A stretch of DNA of 64,000 nucleotides from Nitrospirota bacterium (GCA_015233895.1 JADFXG010000006.1:1-64000); one strand, 5' to 3'. Positions 1-8,932 are shown, counted from the first letter of the stretch. Numbers and translations are program-made. The notes: generated by a model not told the origin, from the letters alone.

Positions 1-1492
1 TTGTTAGAAGCGCAATGGGAACTAAAATCCACCCTGCAATAATATGAAAGTACATATAGTATCTAATAATACAATTGCAACCGTCTCTTAGTTTGTAGTT
101 TTTTTCGACTTTTAGGTCAACCACAGGTATAAAAAGGTCAAGACTGTACCAAAATCTAAAAGATATATCGCTCCAAAACCATGTGATTAACCAGTTCCAA
201 AAACGCTTGAAAACAGTCGTGTTAGCTGTAGTTAGTGCAGTTGAGCCAGTTTCACTGCCAGTTTGAGTTGGTTCAGCAGGTTCCATATATTTTGGTCTAA
301 ATAAAACAGAACCAAAGAAAACAAAAATAGCGCTAATAATAATAGCTTTCACAGGATAACGGCCATGACCTGTAAGGTAACTATTTAATGTATTTAAAAA
401 TTTAGTCCCTGACCAAGACAATCTTTCTGTTTCTTTATTTTTCATTTTTACATAAATCTCATTTGCAATATCATTTTCCCCCATGTTTTTAAAATACGTC
501 TCCATCGTTGTGTAAACATCTTTACTAAATTCCGTCCTTTTTAGTAATTTATCCCTTTCTTTTTCGTCCTCAATCCCATAAATATGTTTATAGGTCATTC
601 CGGTTAGGTTGATTTTATCAGAATAATTATCTTCTTTATCATTGATGTTACATCCATATGTTATATTATCAAAATATACTGATTCAAAATACGAATCCTT
701 CATATAGAAATTGCCTTTAAAATTCGTATTGTTAAAAAATGCACCGCCACCTACTTTCATGCCGCTAAAAAAATATGAGTATTTACCGTCGGTTCCTTTA
801 TATGAATCATTGAGCTTCTCTGTACTCGTAAATTTTGCACCACTAAGTTGAAGGTTTCCTTTAATATCAGCTCGCGCAAAATTTACACAAACATTAAATA
901 AAGCATAGTTTAACAGTGCATTACCACCAATCTTCATACTATTAAATGAAACATTGGCATTTTCTTTTAGAAACTTTGCTTTTTGAAGATTAAAGTCAAC
1001 GTCAATATTTGAAGCAACAAAATCTACAGAACCATCAAATGTGACATTATCGAAAAAAACTGAATATGCAGATTTTATAGCATTAAAATTAGCTTCTTTT
1101 TTAAATGTGCTACTAGTAAAAATTATCTTCTTTTCAAAAACACTGTTTGAAAAATCAACATTGTCGTTGAAAGTAAAGTTTATTAAAAATAACTCATACG
1201 GAATTCTAACATTTTTTAGTATTAAGTCACCGACAACAATTGCATTCTTTATATAAAGCTCGTTAGCGTGTAACTTTTTATTATTTGCACTATTTTTGAT
1301 TAGTTTCTCAAGCTCGGAAGATGTTATGTTTTCTCCTTTACAATCAATATCTTTACCTTTTTCAATTATTTTTGTTGTTATGTTGCAAAAGCCACTCTTT
1401 TCATTATCAATAGCTCCGTATGCACTAAACACATTAAAAATGGAAATAAATACAGACAGCGTAGTGATAATGCTTAAAAAATTTTTTCTCAT
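1..1492 (-). CDS. Exported pentapeptide-repeat-like membrane protein (3' end outside window)
   Basis: An open frame runs from an ATG at 1492 to the window edge without a stop, giving 497 visible codons. The N-terminus is a signal peptide (MRKNFLSI, then a hydrophobic core ending near SAYGA). The middle is rich in spaced Phe/Ala/Asn steps such as FNNTNFKGNFYMKDSYF, the five-residue periodicity of pentapeptide-repeat beta-helices, though degenerate. The C-terminal third has a hydrophobic segment (AIIISAIFVFFGSVLF), a soluble stretch, and a second hydrophobic run at the edge (FHIIAGWILVPIALL), so it is probably anchored in the inner membrane with the repeat part outside the cytoplasm. It is the last visible gene of the operon that begins near 5.3 kb. 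Function unknown; the beta-helix assignment is inference from periodicity. Confidence 0.72.
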   Translation of the reverse strand, partial: MRKNFLSIITTLSVFISIFNVFSAYGAIDNEKSGFCNITTKIIEKGKDIDCKGENITSSELEKLIKNSANNKKLHANELYIKNAIVVGDLILKNVRIPYELFLINFTFNDNVDFSNSVFEKKIIFTSSTFKKEANFNAIKSAYSVFFDNVTFDGSVDFVASNIDVDFNLQKAKFLKENANVSFNSMKIGGNALLNYALFNVCVNFARADIKGNLQLSGAKFTSTEKLNDSYKGTDGKYSYFFSGMKVGGGAFFNNTNFKGNFYMKDSYFESVYFDNITYGCNINDKEDNYSDKINLTGMTYKHIYGIEDEKERDKLLKRTEFSKDVYTTMETYFKNMGENDIANEIYVKMKNKETERLSWSGTKFLNTLNSYLTGHGRYPVKAIIISAIFVFFGSVLFRPKYMEPAEPTQTGSETGSTALTTANTTVFKRFWNWLITWFWSDISFRFWYSLDLFIPVVDLKVEKNYKLRDGCNCIIRYYMYFHIIAGWILVPIALLT

Positions 1493-1637
1493 AAATTACT
1501 TTTTTTTTGCAGCTTGCGTATCAAACTGGATCTCCAATCCAAAAAATTTTAATCAGAACTTAACTAACTGAATGCATGTACAAATAGCGGCAATTAAAAT
1601 AACTGGGCAGACATTTCTGTCTGCCCACGCAATTAAT

Positions 1638-2657
1638 TTATCTTTTGTTCATATCATTACCATTAATGGAACCAAGTGGATCCTTACTGTTTGTTTTATC
1701 CGCTTTTTTAGAGGAATCTGCAGAATTAGCATCTGTTGCCTGCGTTTGTGACGGTGCTGCTAACGCTGGCTCTGGCGTTGCTGGTTTCTCTGCCGTTGCT
1801 GGTTTCTCTGCCGTTGCTGGTTTCTCTGCCGTTGCTGGTTTCTCTGCCGTTGCCGGTTTCTCTGCCGTTGCTGGTTTCTCTGCCGTTGCCGGTTTCTCTG
1901 CCGTTGCTGGTTTCTCTGCCGTTGCCGGTTTCTCTGCTGGCACTGGTTTCTCTGCTGGCGCTATATAACTTGCTATTATACGTTCAGTTTCAAGAAAAAG
2001 AGGTTTCGCATATAGTATTTCTTCAATCCTCTTTATAGAATCAGTAACCTCTATAAATTCAGCGGGTTGATTAACTGTGTGAATTTTAAATGTAAGCTCC
2101 CTTTTTCTCTCATTAAAATCTATTTCTGCCTCATCTTTCAATCTTGCTATACTTTTTATTGCCTTTTTTATTGAATTTACATCAGAATCACGCTTAATTC
2201 CCGCTTTAACCTGATTCTTGTCTGAAATATAATATTCACTTATAGAGTATAATTTATCCTCACTATTCTGTGAATCATAAAATACACCTATAATGTCAAC
2301 AAGATTTCTTTCATTCTTCAATGATTGCAGTTCAAAACCTTTTTCTTTTTTATAAATTATTTGCTTTATTTCTCTCAGATAGTTAACTAATATTTTATCA
2401 TTTTCGTTTTCAGGTTTAAACTCAGTTAAATTAGAAGGTTTAAAATTATCTGTTATTTTAAATTCCAAAATCACGTATTTTTTTGAAACTGATAATCTAT
2501 CCAAAATGTTTCCTGTTCTATCTTTAAAAGCGACTGTTTTGTCCTCAGTGCCGGAATTTTCTCCTGAGTCTGTCTTACCTGTGTTAACATTTAAACAAAG
2601 CACTGCTATACAAAAAATTGAAATTACTAAAATTGCTTTCATTCTACTTTTTTTCAT
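1638..2657 (-). CDS. Secreted protein with C-terminal AEKPAT tandem repeats
   Basis: The start is placed at the ATG at 2657 because AAGGAGG lies a normal distance upstream; an upstream in-frame start at 2687 lacks this. The protein is 339 aa: a signal peptide or single anchor (MKAILVISIFCIAVLCL), a Lys/Glu-rich domain of about 220 residues with no family I recognise, then about ten AEKP-type hexapeptides, and a tail rich in Ala/Ser/Lys. Pro/Ala/Lys/Glu repeats of this kind usually act as extended spacers that cross the periplasm or peptidoglycan. The gene overlaps the 3' end of the protease gene by 14 nt, so the two are probably translated together. The link to protease function is inferred from this only. 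Confidence 0.75.
   Translation of the reverse strand: MKKSRMKAILVISIFCIAVLCLNVNTGKTDSGENSGTEDKTVAFKDRTGNILDRLSVSKKYVILEFKITDNFKPSNLTEFKPENENDKILVNYLREIKQIIYKKEKGFELQSLKNERNLVDIIGVFYDSQNSEDKLYSISEYYISDKNQVKAGIKRDSDVNSIKKAIKSIARLKDEAEIDFNERKRELTFKIHTVNQPAEFIEVTDSIKRIEEILYAKPLFLETERIIASYIAPAEKPVPAEKPATAEKPATAEKPATAEKPATAEKPATAEKPATAEKPATAEKPATAEKPATPEPALAAPSQTQATDANSADSSKKADKTNSKDPLGSINGNDMNKR
1783..1962. repeat. 18-bp tandem repeat, ten units, coding AEKPAT
   Basis: Ten head-to-tail 18-bp units (ggtttctctgccgttgct on the plus strand). Eight are near identical, differing mainly at one T/C position, and two (1927-1962) are diverged at the 3' half. The length is a multiple of three, so copy-number change keeps the minus-strand reading frame. 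Near identity implies recent expansion by slippage or recombination. Confidence 0.95.
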
Positions 2658-4866
2658 TGATATCAGCCTCCTTATTTTTTTGTGCATATATCCACAGCTC
2701 TTTTTCTATTATCCACTCATCACCTTTCCTTTTTAGGTTTAACATCTTTTTCCCATTATCTTCGTATCTCTTATTGTTTCTATGAGCCACACTAACATTG
2801 TCATTAAGATTTGTAGAATAACTTTGATCTAGTTTCAAATTCATTGTTTCAATATTTACATTATCTTTGCCAGCCGCAAATGTCTCGTTGTCTTTACTAG
2901 TATCTATGTGCACTTTAATTGAACCATATTTCTTATAAATTAATTCCATCTTTTTACGAAACTCCTCAAGCGTTCTTATTTTCTTATCGAAACTCACCTT
3001 TGCACCATATTTTTTTGTTGTGTTATCATTGTCCATTTCTTTTGTAATAGGCTCCATTACTTCTTTTTTATAATCAATGTTCTTTCTGTTTGAGTAAACC
3101 GTATAAACAACCTGATTTTTATTAGAAACACTCCCCCGTACGATTATACTGTCATTATCATAATAACTCGCATATAAATCAAATTTATTTTTATTTATAC
3201 CATCGTTCCAATATCTCTCCCAGTCCGTAATAACTTTTACAAATGACTTTCTAACTGCATTTACAGCGTTTAGTAACACTCCATTTGGAGCATCATCAAT
3301 TTTTATAGAGTCTTTATTTTCATACAAAATGTTTGTAATGGTATCAAAATTAAGAACAGGATTGGCAGCAAGCATAAGACAAATGACGCCGCTTACTAAA
3401 GGAGCGCTGAACGAGCTTCCTGATGCTCGCCCCCAATTACCATCATCAAATTTATTATCTACAGAGTATCTTGTTACAAAAAACGTTGAAGTTAAAAAAG
3501 ATGTTGTAAATATATCTCTCCCAGGAGCAAATAATAACTTTTTATCTTGATCTTGCAGGTAATTACTTTCTTTATCTTTTTTTAACTCCTTATCAACAAA
3601 CCCAACAGGGATAAAAGGCTTTTTAAGTATAAAACGTTTATCAATTGGTGTGCTTTTATTTCCAGCAGCAACAACTATTGGAATTTCTATATCTTCACCT
3701 TTCCTCTTAACCTGTTTGAAGTGTTCAAGAACTCTTACTGTATCTATATTTGTTGTTTCAAAAATAGGCTTAGTACTTGGTAAATCTCTTGATAAGTTAA
3801 TGACATCCAATTGAACCTCTTTATCCAATACTTCTCGTAATGGGTCTATTATTGAATCGGAGTATATACCTTTACCAGCCGTTCCTTTATAAAAATCGAC
3901 ATAAACTGGAATTATTTTGGCATAAGGACACACTCCTTTTATTCCTATATCATTATGGTTTGCAGCGATTAAACCTGTTACATTTGTAGCATGGTCTGCT
4001 TGTTCAATAATTTTTCTTTCTACACTTGCGCTGCCGCTTATATCTGATTCATCTGTTTTTTTATCTGCATAATAAACTTGTGGGAAAGCAATTGATTTCT
4101 TCTTATCTTTTATTGCGTTCACTATAAGCTGTCTTCTATCTGACATGTCTTTAATGGTTTTTTCAACAATTTTATATGATAAACCTACCATATCAACTTC
4201 CTTAGCTAATTTTAAACCCTCTACTAACTTCTTTGTTGTTTCTAAATCCCAACGACTAACATTGTCAAGACCAACTAGTTTTTCTATTGCCTCATCAGAA
4301 GAATTATAAAAAACCTTTTTTTTGTCAGGTTCTAAGCCACTTTGTTCTTCTCCATCAATGTAGTAAGACACCTCTGACAAGTTATTCCTATAATCTATAT
4401 GTTTGAGAAATGGAACATCTTCAACTACCGCCACTCTAATTTTTTTATCAGGTTTCCTGAACTCTATTTTGTTCCCATCTTTAGTTTCATCAGGGTTATT
4501 TTTCTTAAAATATTCCCAAGCCTCCGGTACTTTTATTTGCTTTAGGTAACTGTCATTGTCACTACCATATCTGGTAATTGTATTAAAGTCATAATCTGAG
4601 TACTGATATTCATCATAATATTGGTCACAATTTTTTTCAGCAAGTGCACCAAGTTCTTCATTTCCTATAACGTCAATACATCTGTTTTTTTGTACATTTT
4701 CAGCTGAATTATTTTGTAATTGATCTTTCATAAAACATTTACCTTCTTCTGCATTTTCATTAAAATCATTTTTTGTTTGATCCATTTGCATATGGGTGCA
4801 GCTGAAAAAGAAAATACATAGTGTAAACAGAACCACACTTTTACGGATAAAGTCACCAACGCTCAT
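2644..4866 (-). CDS. Subtilisin-like (S8) serine protease lipoprotein with Glu at the catalytic Asp position
   Basis: 740 aa from the ATG at 4866, chosen because GGGGAGG sits seven bases upstream (a TTG at 4881 has no site). A lipoprotein signal ends in FFSC with Cys23, so the protein is probably membrane-anchored outside the cytoplasm. The S8 fold is recognisable: VPEAW near 113, first-strand motif VAVVEDVPF at 145-153, His292 in DHATNVTGL, oxyanion Asn403 in VVAAGN, and nucleophile Ser485 in GSSFSAP. The canonical VIDTG Asp is replaced by Glu149, followed by Asp150. About 140 residues separate this from His292, far more than in subtilisin, so there is a large insertion. Residues 530-740 form a C-terminal region I do not recognise. 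It lies in an operon with three other exported proteins. Activity is uncertain because of the Asp to Glu change. Confidence 0.87.
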   Translation of the reverse strand: MSVGDFIRKSVVLFTLCIFFFSCTHMQMDQTKNDFNENAEEGKCFMKDQLQNNSAENVQKNRCIDVIGNEELGALAEKNCDQYYDEYQYSDYDFNTITRYGSDNDSYLKQIKVPEAWEYFKKNNPDETKDGNKIEFRKPDKKIRVAVVEDVPFLKHIDYRNNLSEVSYYIDGEEQSGLEPDKKKVFYNSSDEAIEKLVGLDNVSRWDLETTKKLVEGLKLAKEVDMVGLSYKIVEKTIKDMSDRRQLIVNAIKDKKKSIAFPQVYYADKKTDESDISGSASVERKIIEQADHATNVTGLIAANHNDIGIKGVCPYAKIIPVYVDFYKGTAGKGIYSDSIIDPLREVLDKEVQLDVINLSRDLPSTKPIFETTNIDTVRVLEHFKQVKRKGEDIEIPIVVAAGNKSTPIDKRFILKKPFIPVGFVDKELKKDKESNYLQDQDKKLLFAPGRDIFTTSFLTSTFFVTRYSVDNKFDDGNWGRASGSSFSAPLVSGVICLMLAANPVLNFDTITNILYENKDSIKIDDAPNGVLLNAVNAVRKSFVKVITDWERYWNDGINKNKFDLYASYYDNDSIIVRGSVSNKNQVVYTVYSNRKNIDYKKEVMEPITKEMDNDNTTKKYGAKVSFDKKIRTLEEFRKKMELIYKKYGSIKVHIDTSKDNETFAAGKDNVNIETMNLKLDQSYSTNLNDNVSVAHRNNKRYEDNGKKMLNLKRKGDEWIIEKELWIYAQKNKEADINEKK

Positions 4867-4888
4867 AATCAACCTCCCCAATATTGGT

Positions 4889-5314
4889 CTACCTGTCTAT
4901 GACAATAGACTTATCTGGATTTACTGTTTCAGTGTGATTGCATACACTGCTACCACTATTATCTGTAATTTCAAATTTGTAAGATTTATTCTCATCTAAA
5001 GGTTCAGAAATTCCGCATAGGTTTTTACTGTTACACTCAGAAATATCTTTTGGAGTTTTATTAGAACAGTTGCTCCCATCACAGCTTATTTTTAGAAACC
5101 TACCTTTGACACAATGATTTTTCAGTATTATAGAAGCAGTAAAAGATTTAGTCCCTCCAGCGCTAACAGATATATTGCGGTCTTCAGAATGCAAGGTGTT
5201 ACCTTTTCCATTATTATCAAATATCTCACTATAGCACCTTTCTACCATCCCCAAACTTACCAACATAAGCAACAAGCAAAGAAGCACAAACTTAGATACA
5301 ATTATTTCTTTCAT
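4889..5314 (-). CDS. Small secreted cysteine-rich protein
   Basis: The start at 5314 (MKEIIVSK) is preferred because GGGAGG at 5321-5326 directly abuts the first ATG (5320) but is six bases from the second. The product is about 141 aa: a signal peptide (FVLLCLLLMLVSLGMVERCYS), then a compact acidic/polar domain with eight or so cysteines (for example KISCDGSNCS, ISECNSKNLCG), probably disulphide bonded. There is a GGTKSFTASIIL strand-rich segment as in small immunoglobulin-like or lectin-like domains, but no family is recognised. It is the first gene of the exported-protein operon, 22 nt before the subtilase start, so it could be a partner, inhibitor or substrate of the protease. That role is inference. 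Confidence 0.7.
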   Translation of the reverse strand: MKEIIVSKFVLLCLLLMLVSLGMVERCYSEIFDNNGKGNTLHSEDRNISVSAGGTKSFTASIILKNHCVKGRFLKISCDGSNCSNKTPKDISECNSKNLCGISEPLDENKSYKFEITDNSGSSVCNHTETVNPDKSIVIDR

Positions 5315-5365
5315 TTTCATCCTCCCAATAATTTATATTTTTAGAACTCTTTTACATTTCCCAAG

Positions 5366-5383
5366 TATGGTATTACTACCATA
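5366..5383. promoter_or_regulatory. Palindrome TATGGTA-TTAC-TACCATA in the leader of the exported-protein operon
   Basis: Perfect 7-bp inverted repeat with a four-base loop, starting a few bases downstream of the expected transcription start of the minus-strand promoter at 5394-5422. The position suits an operator for a dimeric repressor or a 5' leader hairpin. No regulator gene is adjacent. Confidence 0.5.
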
Positions 5384-5393
5384 AACTATGGCG

Positions 5394-5422
5394 ATTATAC
5401 ACAACTAAAAATACTTTGTCAA
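5394..5422 (-). promoter_or_regulatory. Consensus sigma-70 promoter of the exported-protein operon
   Basis: On the minus strand TTGACA (5422-5417) and TATAAT (5399-5394) are separated by exactly 17 bases. It directs transcription leftward into the genes at 5314 and beyond, with a leader of about 70 nt. Confidence 0.8.
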
Positions 5423-5527
5423 TATCTTTTTTCAGGATTATTTAACCAATTTAAAAAAAGTCCGGTTTTTTGTAAAATCCAAACACTACAGATGTGGGCA
5501 GAGCTTTAACACAGGTTATTCACATAA

Positions 5528-5557
5528 TTTACAAAACGATTGGATTAGTGCTATAAA
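5528..5557 (+). promoter_or_regulatory. Putative promoter of the Uma2 gene
   Basis: TTTACA (5528-5533), an 18-base spacer, and TATAAA (5552-5557). Transcription would begin within a few bases of the ATG at 5563, so the mRNA may be leaderless; no Shine-Dalgarno sequence precedes the gene. Confidence 0.4.
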
Positions 5558-5562
5558 TTAAT

Positions 5563-6081
5563 ATGATAGCAGGAACAGTAGACGCAGATTTTGACTTAAC
5601 AGAAATCATAAACGGAGAGGAAATCATGGGGCCTAGCCCATTTATGAGACATCAGGATATTGTTTTTAACTTAGCGGATATTATACGCCACCACGTAAAG
5701 ACTAATAAATTAGGGAAAGTTTATTTATCACCACTTGATGTAATCTTTGAAGAAGGAGTTAACAGGCTTCAACCGGACATAATGTTTATCAGAAAAGAAA
5801 ACCTGAGTATTGCACAGGATTGGATAAGAGGCGTACCGGATATGGTTTGTGAGGTAATATCTTCAGGCAGCTATGAAATGGATACGGCAGTAAAGAAGGC
5901 TATCTATCAGAGATACAGGGTGCCTGAGTACTGGATAGTCATGCCAGAGCCGCAAACTGTTGAGATATTAACCATCGTAGGTGATAAGTATAAGCTACAT
6001 TCTTTTGCGGCAATTGAGGGTTTTGTTACATCCAAAGTCATTGAAGGTCTTCAAGTTGACATTAACGATATATTTGAGTAA
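5563..6081 (+). CDS. Uma2 family (DUF820) restriction-endonuclease-like protein
   Basis: 172 aa, the usual length for Uma2/DUF820. Diagnostic blocks: MGPSPFMRHQDIVFNLADII near residue 25, VYLSPLDVIF, QPDIMFI (the Asp of the PD-(D/E)XK-like core), VCEVISSGSYEMD (Glu and Ser/Gly block), YQRYRVPEYWIV and a C-terminal VEIL strand. The family has the PD-(D/E)XK nuclease fold, but its biological role is unclear despite its abundance in cyanobacteria and other genomes. It stands alone between the exported-protein operon and a dispersed repeat. There is no Shine-Dalgarno site, and the promoter seems to lie right at the start codon. Confidence 0.88.
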   Translation: MIAGTVDADFDLTEIINGEEIMGPSPFMRHQDIVFNLADIIRHHVKTNKLGKVYLSPLDVIFEEGVNRLQPDIMFIRKENLSIAQDWIRGVPDMVCEVISSGSYEMDTAVKKAIYQRYRVPEYWIVMPEPQTVEILTIVGDKYKLHSFAAIEGFVTSKVIEGLQVDINDIFE

Positions 6082-6237
6082 CCTGCTGTTGTGAATTCTT
6101 TAGCCCTTTGCTTAAATATGGGCAAATTAATCCCTTTCAAATAATTATTGACTTTTTTTATATAAAAATTCATACTTACCGTATGCTTATAATATCAAGT
6201 AGCTTCCAAAATGGTAATATAATGGTTCAGAAAAAGA

Positions 6238-6337
6238 ACTGGATCCTGCCTCCCCTCAAGGGGATTCCCCTGCAAGTGCGGGATGACAAAGAGGTGCAAT
6301 CCTTTATCTGTCATTCCTGCGAAGGCAGGAATCCAGT
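6238..6337. repeat. Dispersed imperfect palindromic element, copy A
   Basis: The ends are ACTGGATCC and the near-complementary GGAATCCAGT, with inner arms GTGCGGGATGACA and TGTCATTCCTGCG. Compared with copy B (41646-41735) it carries an extra block that includes GGGGATTCCCC. It looks like a REP/MITE-type non-coding repeat and separates two plus-strand genes. Confidence 0.8.
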
Positions 6338-6405
6338 ATTTTATTTATATCTTTGAACGCAACTCGGTATAAGAAGAGCTTACGTAAAGAAGGAGGAGGA
6401 TATTT

Positions 6406-6960
6406 ATGAGAGAGAAAACTTTTTTTGACCACGTTTATGAAAACAGGTTTCGGATAGGTGAGGTTTTATTTTTTCTATGGCTTATTTGTATTGTTTACTG
6501 GATTTTCAGATTCCCTGACATTGCTGCACATCCTTTTGAGAAATTTACAATAGTTGATAAGTTAAAAGATGCCGACGACGAGGGCCTGACGGCACGTGCT
6601 GCACTTACATTTATTTTTTGGTTTGCAACAAGCGGTATATTTGTTGTGGCTGCCATTATATATGCACTTGCGTTTATAAGAAACGTGATTTTTGATTTAA
6701 CAAAAGGAGCCGTTCCAAACAAGTATCATCATCTGATAGCGCCAGCATTTTTATTGGTTTCCCTGTGGCCTTGCTTTAACTACCAGCAAGAGGTGAAATC
6801 GGCTATTTTGACTGTTAAAACACAGGGAAAGGAAATCGTCACTATGGCGATGGGTTTTGATGTTAAACTTAAGCGCAAATCTCCAATTGACGAGGCTGCC
6901 TCAGACAGCAGCAAATCTGATTTGAATAACTTAAAGGATACGCTAAACGATAATCGTTAG
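6406..6960 (+). CDS. Integral membrane protein of unknown function
   Basis: 184 aa preceded by a strong AAGGAGGAGG site. Three hydrophobic segments: [13 protein letters not shown] near 20-32, [20 protein letters not shown] near 66-88, and [16 protein letters not shown] near 107-124. The C-terminal 60 residues are polar, Lys/Asp/Ser-rich and presumably cytoplasmic. No family recognised. The 3' end overlaps the convergent accA stop by 4 nt. Confidence 0.75.
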   Translation: MREKTFFDHVYENRFRIGEVLFFLWLICIVYWIFRFPDIAAHPFEKFTIVDKLKDADDEGLTARAALTFIFWFATSGIFVVAAIIYALAFIRNVIFDLTKGAVPNKYHHLIAPAFLLVSLWPCFNYQQEVKSAILTVKTQGKEIVTMAMGFDVKLKRKSPIDEAASDSSKSDLNNLKDTLNDNR

Positions 6961-7943
6961 GGTTTTGTTTCTGAGAAAGAGCCGATGTTTCTTAGCTTTT
7001 TTTGTCTGCTTTTCAACATCTGTTTGCGGGGGATTTTTCTTAGTTGTTTTATAGTTTCAATTATATAGTTTTTTATGGTTATGGCCGCTTTATCGGGGTC
7101 AGCATGAGCGCCGCCGGGAGGTTCTGGTAAAATCGTGTCTATTATGTTGAAATTCAAGAGATCACTTGCCGTTAGTTTAAGCGCCTCGGCTGCTTTTGCA
7201 AAATCCTCCTGAGTAAGCCCCTTATCAGGGGAATTCCACAGTATAGCGGCACAGCCCTCCGGTGATATTACCGAGTAAATAGAATGCTCAAGCATCACAA
7301 GCCGATCTGACACACTTAAGGCCAGAGCGCCTCCGCTTCCGCCCTCCCCTATTACTATAGATATTATCGGCACATCTAACATCGAGATTTCCATAAGGTT
7401 TACAGCTATCGCTTCAGCCTGTCCCCTCTCCTCTGCGCCAATTCCAGGGTATGCCCCCGGTGTGTCTATAAATGTAACGATTGGAATGTCAAACCTACGG
7501 GCAAGTTTCATCAGGCGAAGCGCCTTTCGGTATCCCTCCGGATTTGGCTGGCCAAAGTTTCTGATGATTCTGTCCTTTGTCCCGCGTCCCTTTTGATGCC
7601 CAACAATCAAGACCGATATGCCCCCTATAGTGCCAAGACCACCCACTATGGCAGGATCGTCAGAATACCTTCTGTCGCCGTGAAGCTCTATAAAGGTGTC
7701 GGTTATTTTATTGATGTAATCCATCGTATATGGTCTGTCAGAATGACGGGCAAGCTGACATTTTTGCCACGGGGTGAGATTTTTAAATATCTCTTTTCTT
7801 AAGTTTTCTAATGTCTCAGCTAATGGCGATATATCCGCTGTCCCGTTACTAAGGCCATTAGATGAAATCTGTAACTCCTGCATCTCGGCAATTCTTAGCT
7901 CCAGCTCTTCAAGTGGTTTTTCAAAATCCAGGTATGCTCTCAT
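6957..7943 (-). CDS. accA: Acetyl-CoA carboxylase carboxyltransferase subunit alpha
   Basis: 328 aa, close to the usual 315-325. It transfers CO2 from carboxybiotin to acetyl-CoA together with AccD, giving malonyl-CoA for fatty acid synthesis in the cytoplasm. The N-terminal [12 protein letters not shown], the PYTMDYI block, [26 protein letters not shown], and the glycine-rich oxyanion segment [17 protein letters not shown] followed by [14 protein letters not shown] are all present. The start ATG gives the canonical N-terminus. It is monocistronic here; accD is not in the window. Confidence 0.97.
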   Translation of the reverse strand: MRAYLDFEKPLEELELRIAEMQELQISSNGLSNGTADISPLAETLENLRKEIFKNLTPWQKCQLARHSDRPYTMDYINKITDTFIELHGDRRYSDDPAIVGGLGTIGGISVLIVGHQKGRGTKDRIIRNFGQPNPEGYRKALRLMKLARRFDIPIVTFIDTPGAYPGIGAEERGQAEAIAVNLMEISMLDVPIISIVIGEGGSGGALALSVSDRLVMLEHSIYSVISPEGCAAILWNSPDKGLTQEDFAKAAEALKLTASDLLNFNIIDTILPEPPGGAHADPDKAAITIKNYIIETIKQLRKIPRKQMLKSRQKKLRNIGSFSETKP

Positions 7944-8140
7944 TTTATTAGTGCTCTATTATAACGCTTGAAGGCAGTGAAAAATCAAGGAGAAAACGCG
8001 CGGTGAAAAGACACGGGTTTGTTTGTTTCAATAACGATTGAGAAAATCTTTTTCACTAAAAACAAAAAAGTAGAAATTTATGTTTATTTAGAGTACAATA
8101 AAGTGAGCTAATCGAAGTGTTTTAAAAGGAGGTGGCAAGC

Positions 8141-8401
8141 ATGTCCACAACAGTTAAGGCCAGAGTTTCACATGGGGGAATTGAGCTTTTGGAAAAAATA
8201 GATTTTCCAGAAGGCAAAGAAGTTATCGTTACTATCGATGAAGTCTCCATACCTGAAAAAGAAGCTGTTGATTTGAACGATGACGATGTTTGGGAAAACG
8301 ACCCTTTCTTTAAGTTAGCTGGAATTATGGACAGCGGAGTAGGTGATTTGGCAAAAAACCACGATAAATATCTTTACGGCCTTGTAAAAAATAACAAATA
8401 A
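8141..8401 (+). CDS. Antitoxin of a PIN-type toxin-antitoxin pair (DUF104/AF2212-like)
   Basis: The start at 8141 (MSTTVKARV) is eight bases after AAAGGAGG; a GTG at 8132 lies inside that site. The product is 86 aa with an N-terminal beta hairpin (VKARVSHGGIELLEKIDFPEGKEVIVTI) like AbrB-type and DUF104 antitoxins, then an acidic tail that would wrap the toxin. It ends 12 nt before the PIN toxin gene. Such antitoxins bind the toxin and repress their own operon. Family placement rests on the hairpin pattern only. Confidence 0.75.
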   Translation: MSTTVKARVSHGGIELLEKIDFPEGKEVIVTIDEVSIPEKEAVDLNDDDVWENDPFFKLAGIMDSGVGDLAKNHDKYLYGLVKNNK

Positions 8402-8413
8402 TCAAAATCAAAT

Positions 8414-8833
8414 ATGTCTTCAGTCTTTATTGATACCAACATATTAGTTGCTTTTTTTGATAAAGCGGATGAAATGCACATAGAAGCTCTTTCTAAAATG
8501 GAAATTATTAAGGGAAATAAGTTGAAACTGCTTTTAACCAATTTTATTTTTGATGAAGCGCTTACTCTGTGTTTAGGCAGAACCAACCATAAAACAGCCG
8601 TAAATATGGGGGAGTTTATTTTTAACAGCAACATAATTGAATTTATGTGGCTTAACGAGGAACTGCAAAAAAAAGCATGGGAGTATTTTAAGAGACACAA
8701 TGACAAAATTTATTCTTTTACCGATTGCACAAGCTTTTTAGTAATGCAAAAAATGGAGATTCAGTACTATTTTTCTTTCGACGAGGATTTTAAAAGAGCA
8801 GGATTTATTGATTTTAGCCAGCAGTATAAATAA
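8414..8833 (+). CDS. PIN-domain ribonuclease toxin (VapC-like)
   Basis: 139 aa, typical for a single PIN domain. The conserved acidic residues are visible: Asp7 in VFIDTNILVAFF, Glu48 in FDEALTL, Asp104 in FTDCTSF and Asp123/125 in FDEDF. These bind divalent metal for RNA cleavage in the VapC family. It follows the small antitoxin gene by 12 nt, so the two form a type II toxin-antitoxin operon. All four acidic positions are intact, so the toxin is probably functional. Confidence 0.9.
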   Translation: MSSVFIDTNILVAFFDKADEMHIEALSKMEIIKGNKLKLLLTNFIFDEALTLCLGRTNHKTAVNMGEFIFNSNIIEFMWLNEELQKKAWEYFKRHNDKIYSFTDCTSFLVMQKMEIQYYFSFDEDFKRAGFIDFSQQYK

Positions 8834-8932
8834 TTTTACCCCCTCAAAATTTCCTTAATCTCATGTTCCGTAAAGTGTATGGCTTAACCCGTTCCCTAAT
8901 CGTAGCAGAAACAAGCCCAACTACTGGACTAA

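Noticed and set aside
1783-1962. CRISPR-like array
   Set aside because: Units are contiguous 18-mers without spacers and are coding.
1645-1968. Plus-strand GFSAVA repeat protein
   Set aside because: It is the complement of the AEKPAT repeat; no start signal, and the minus frame has a signal peptide and operon context.
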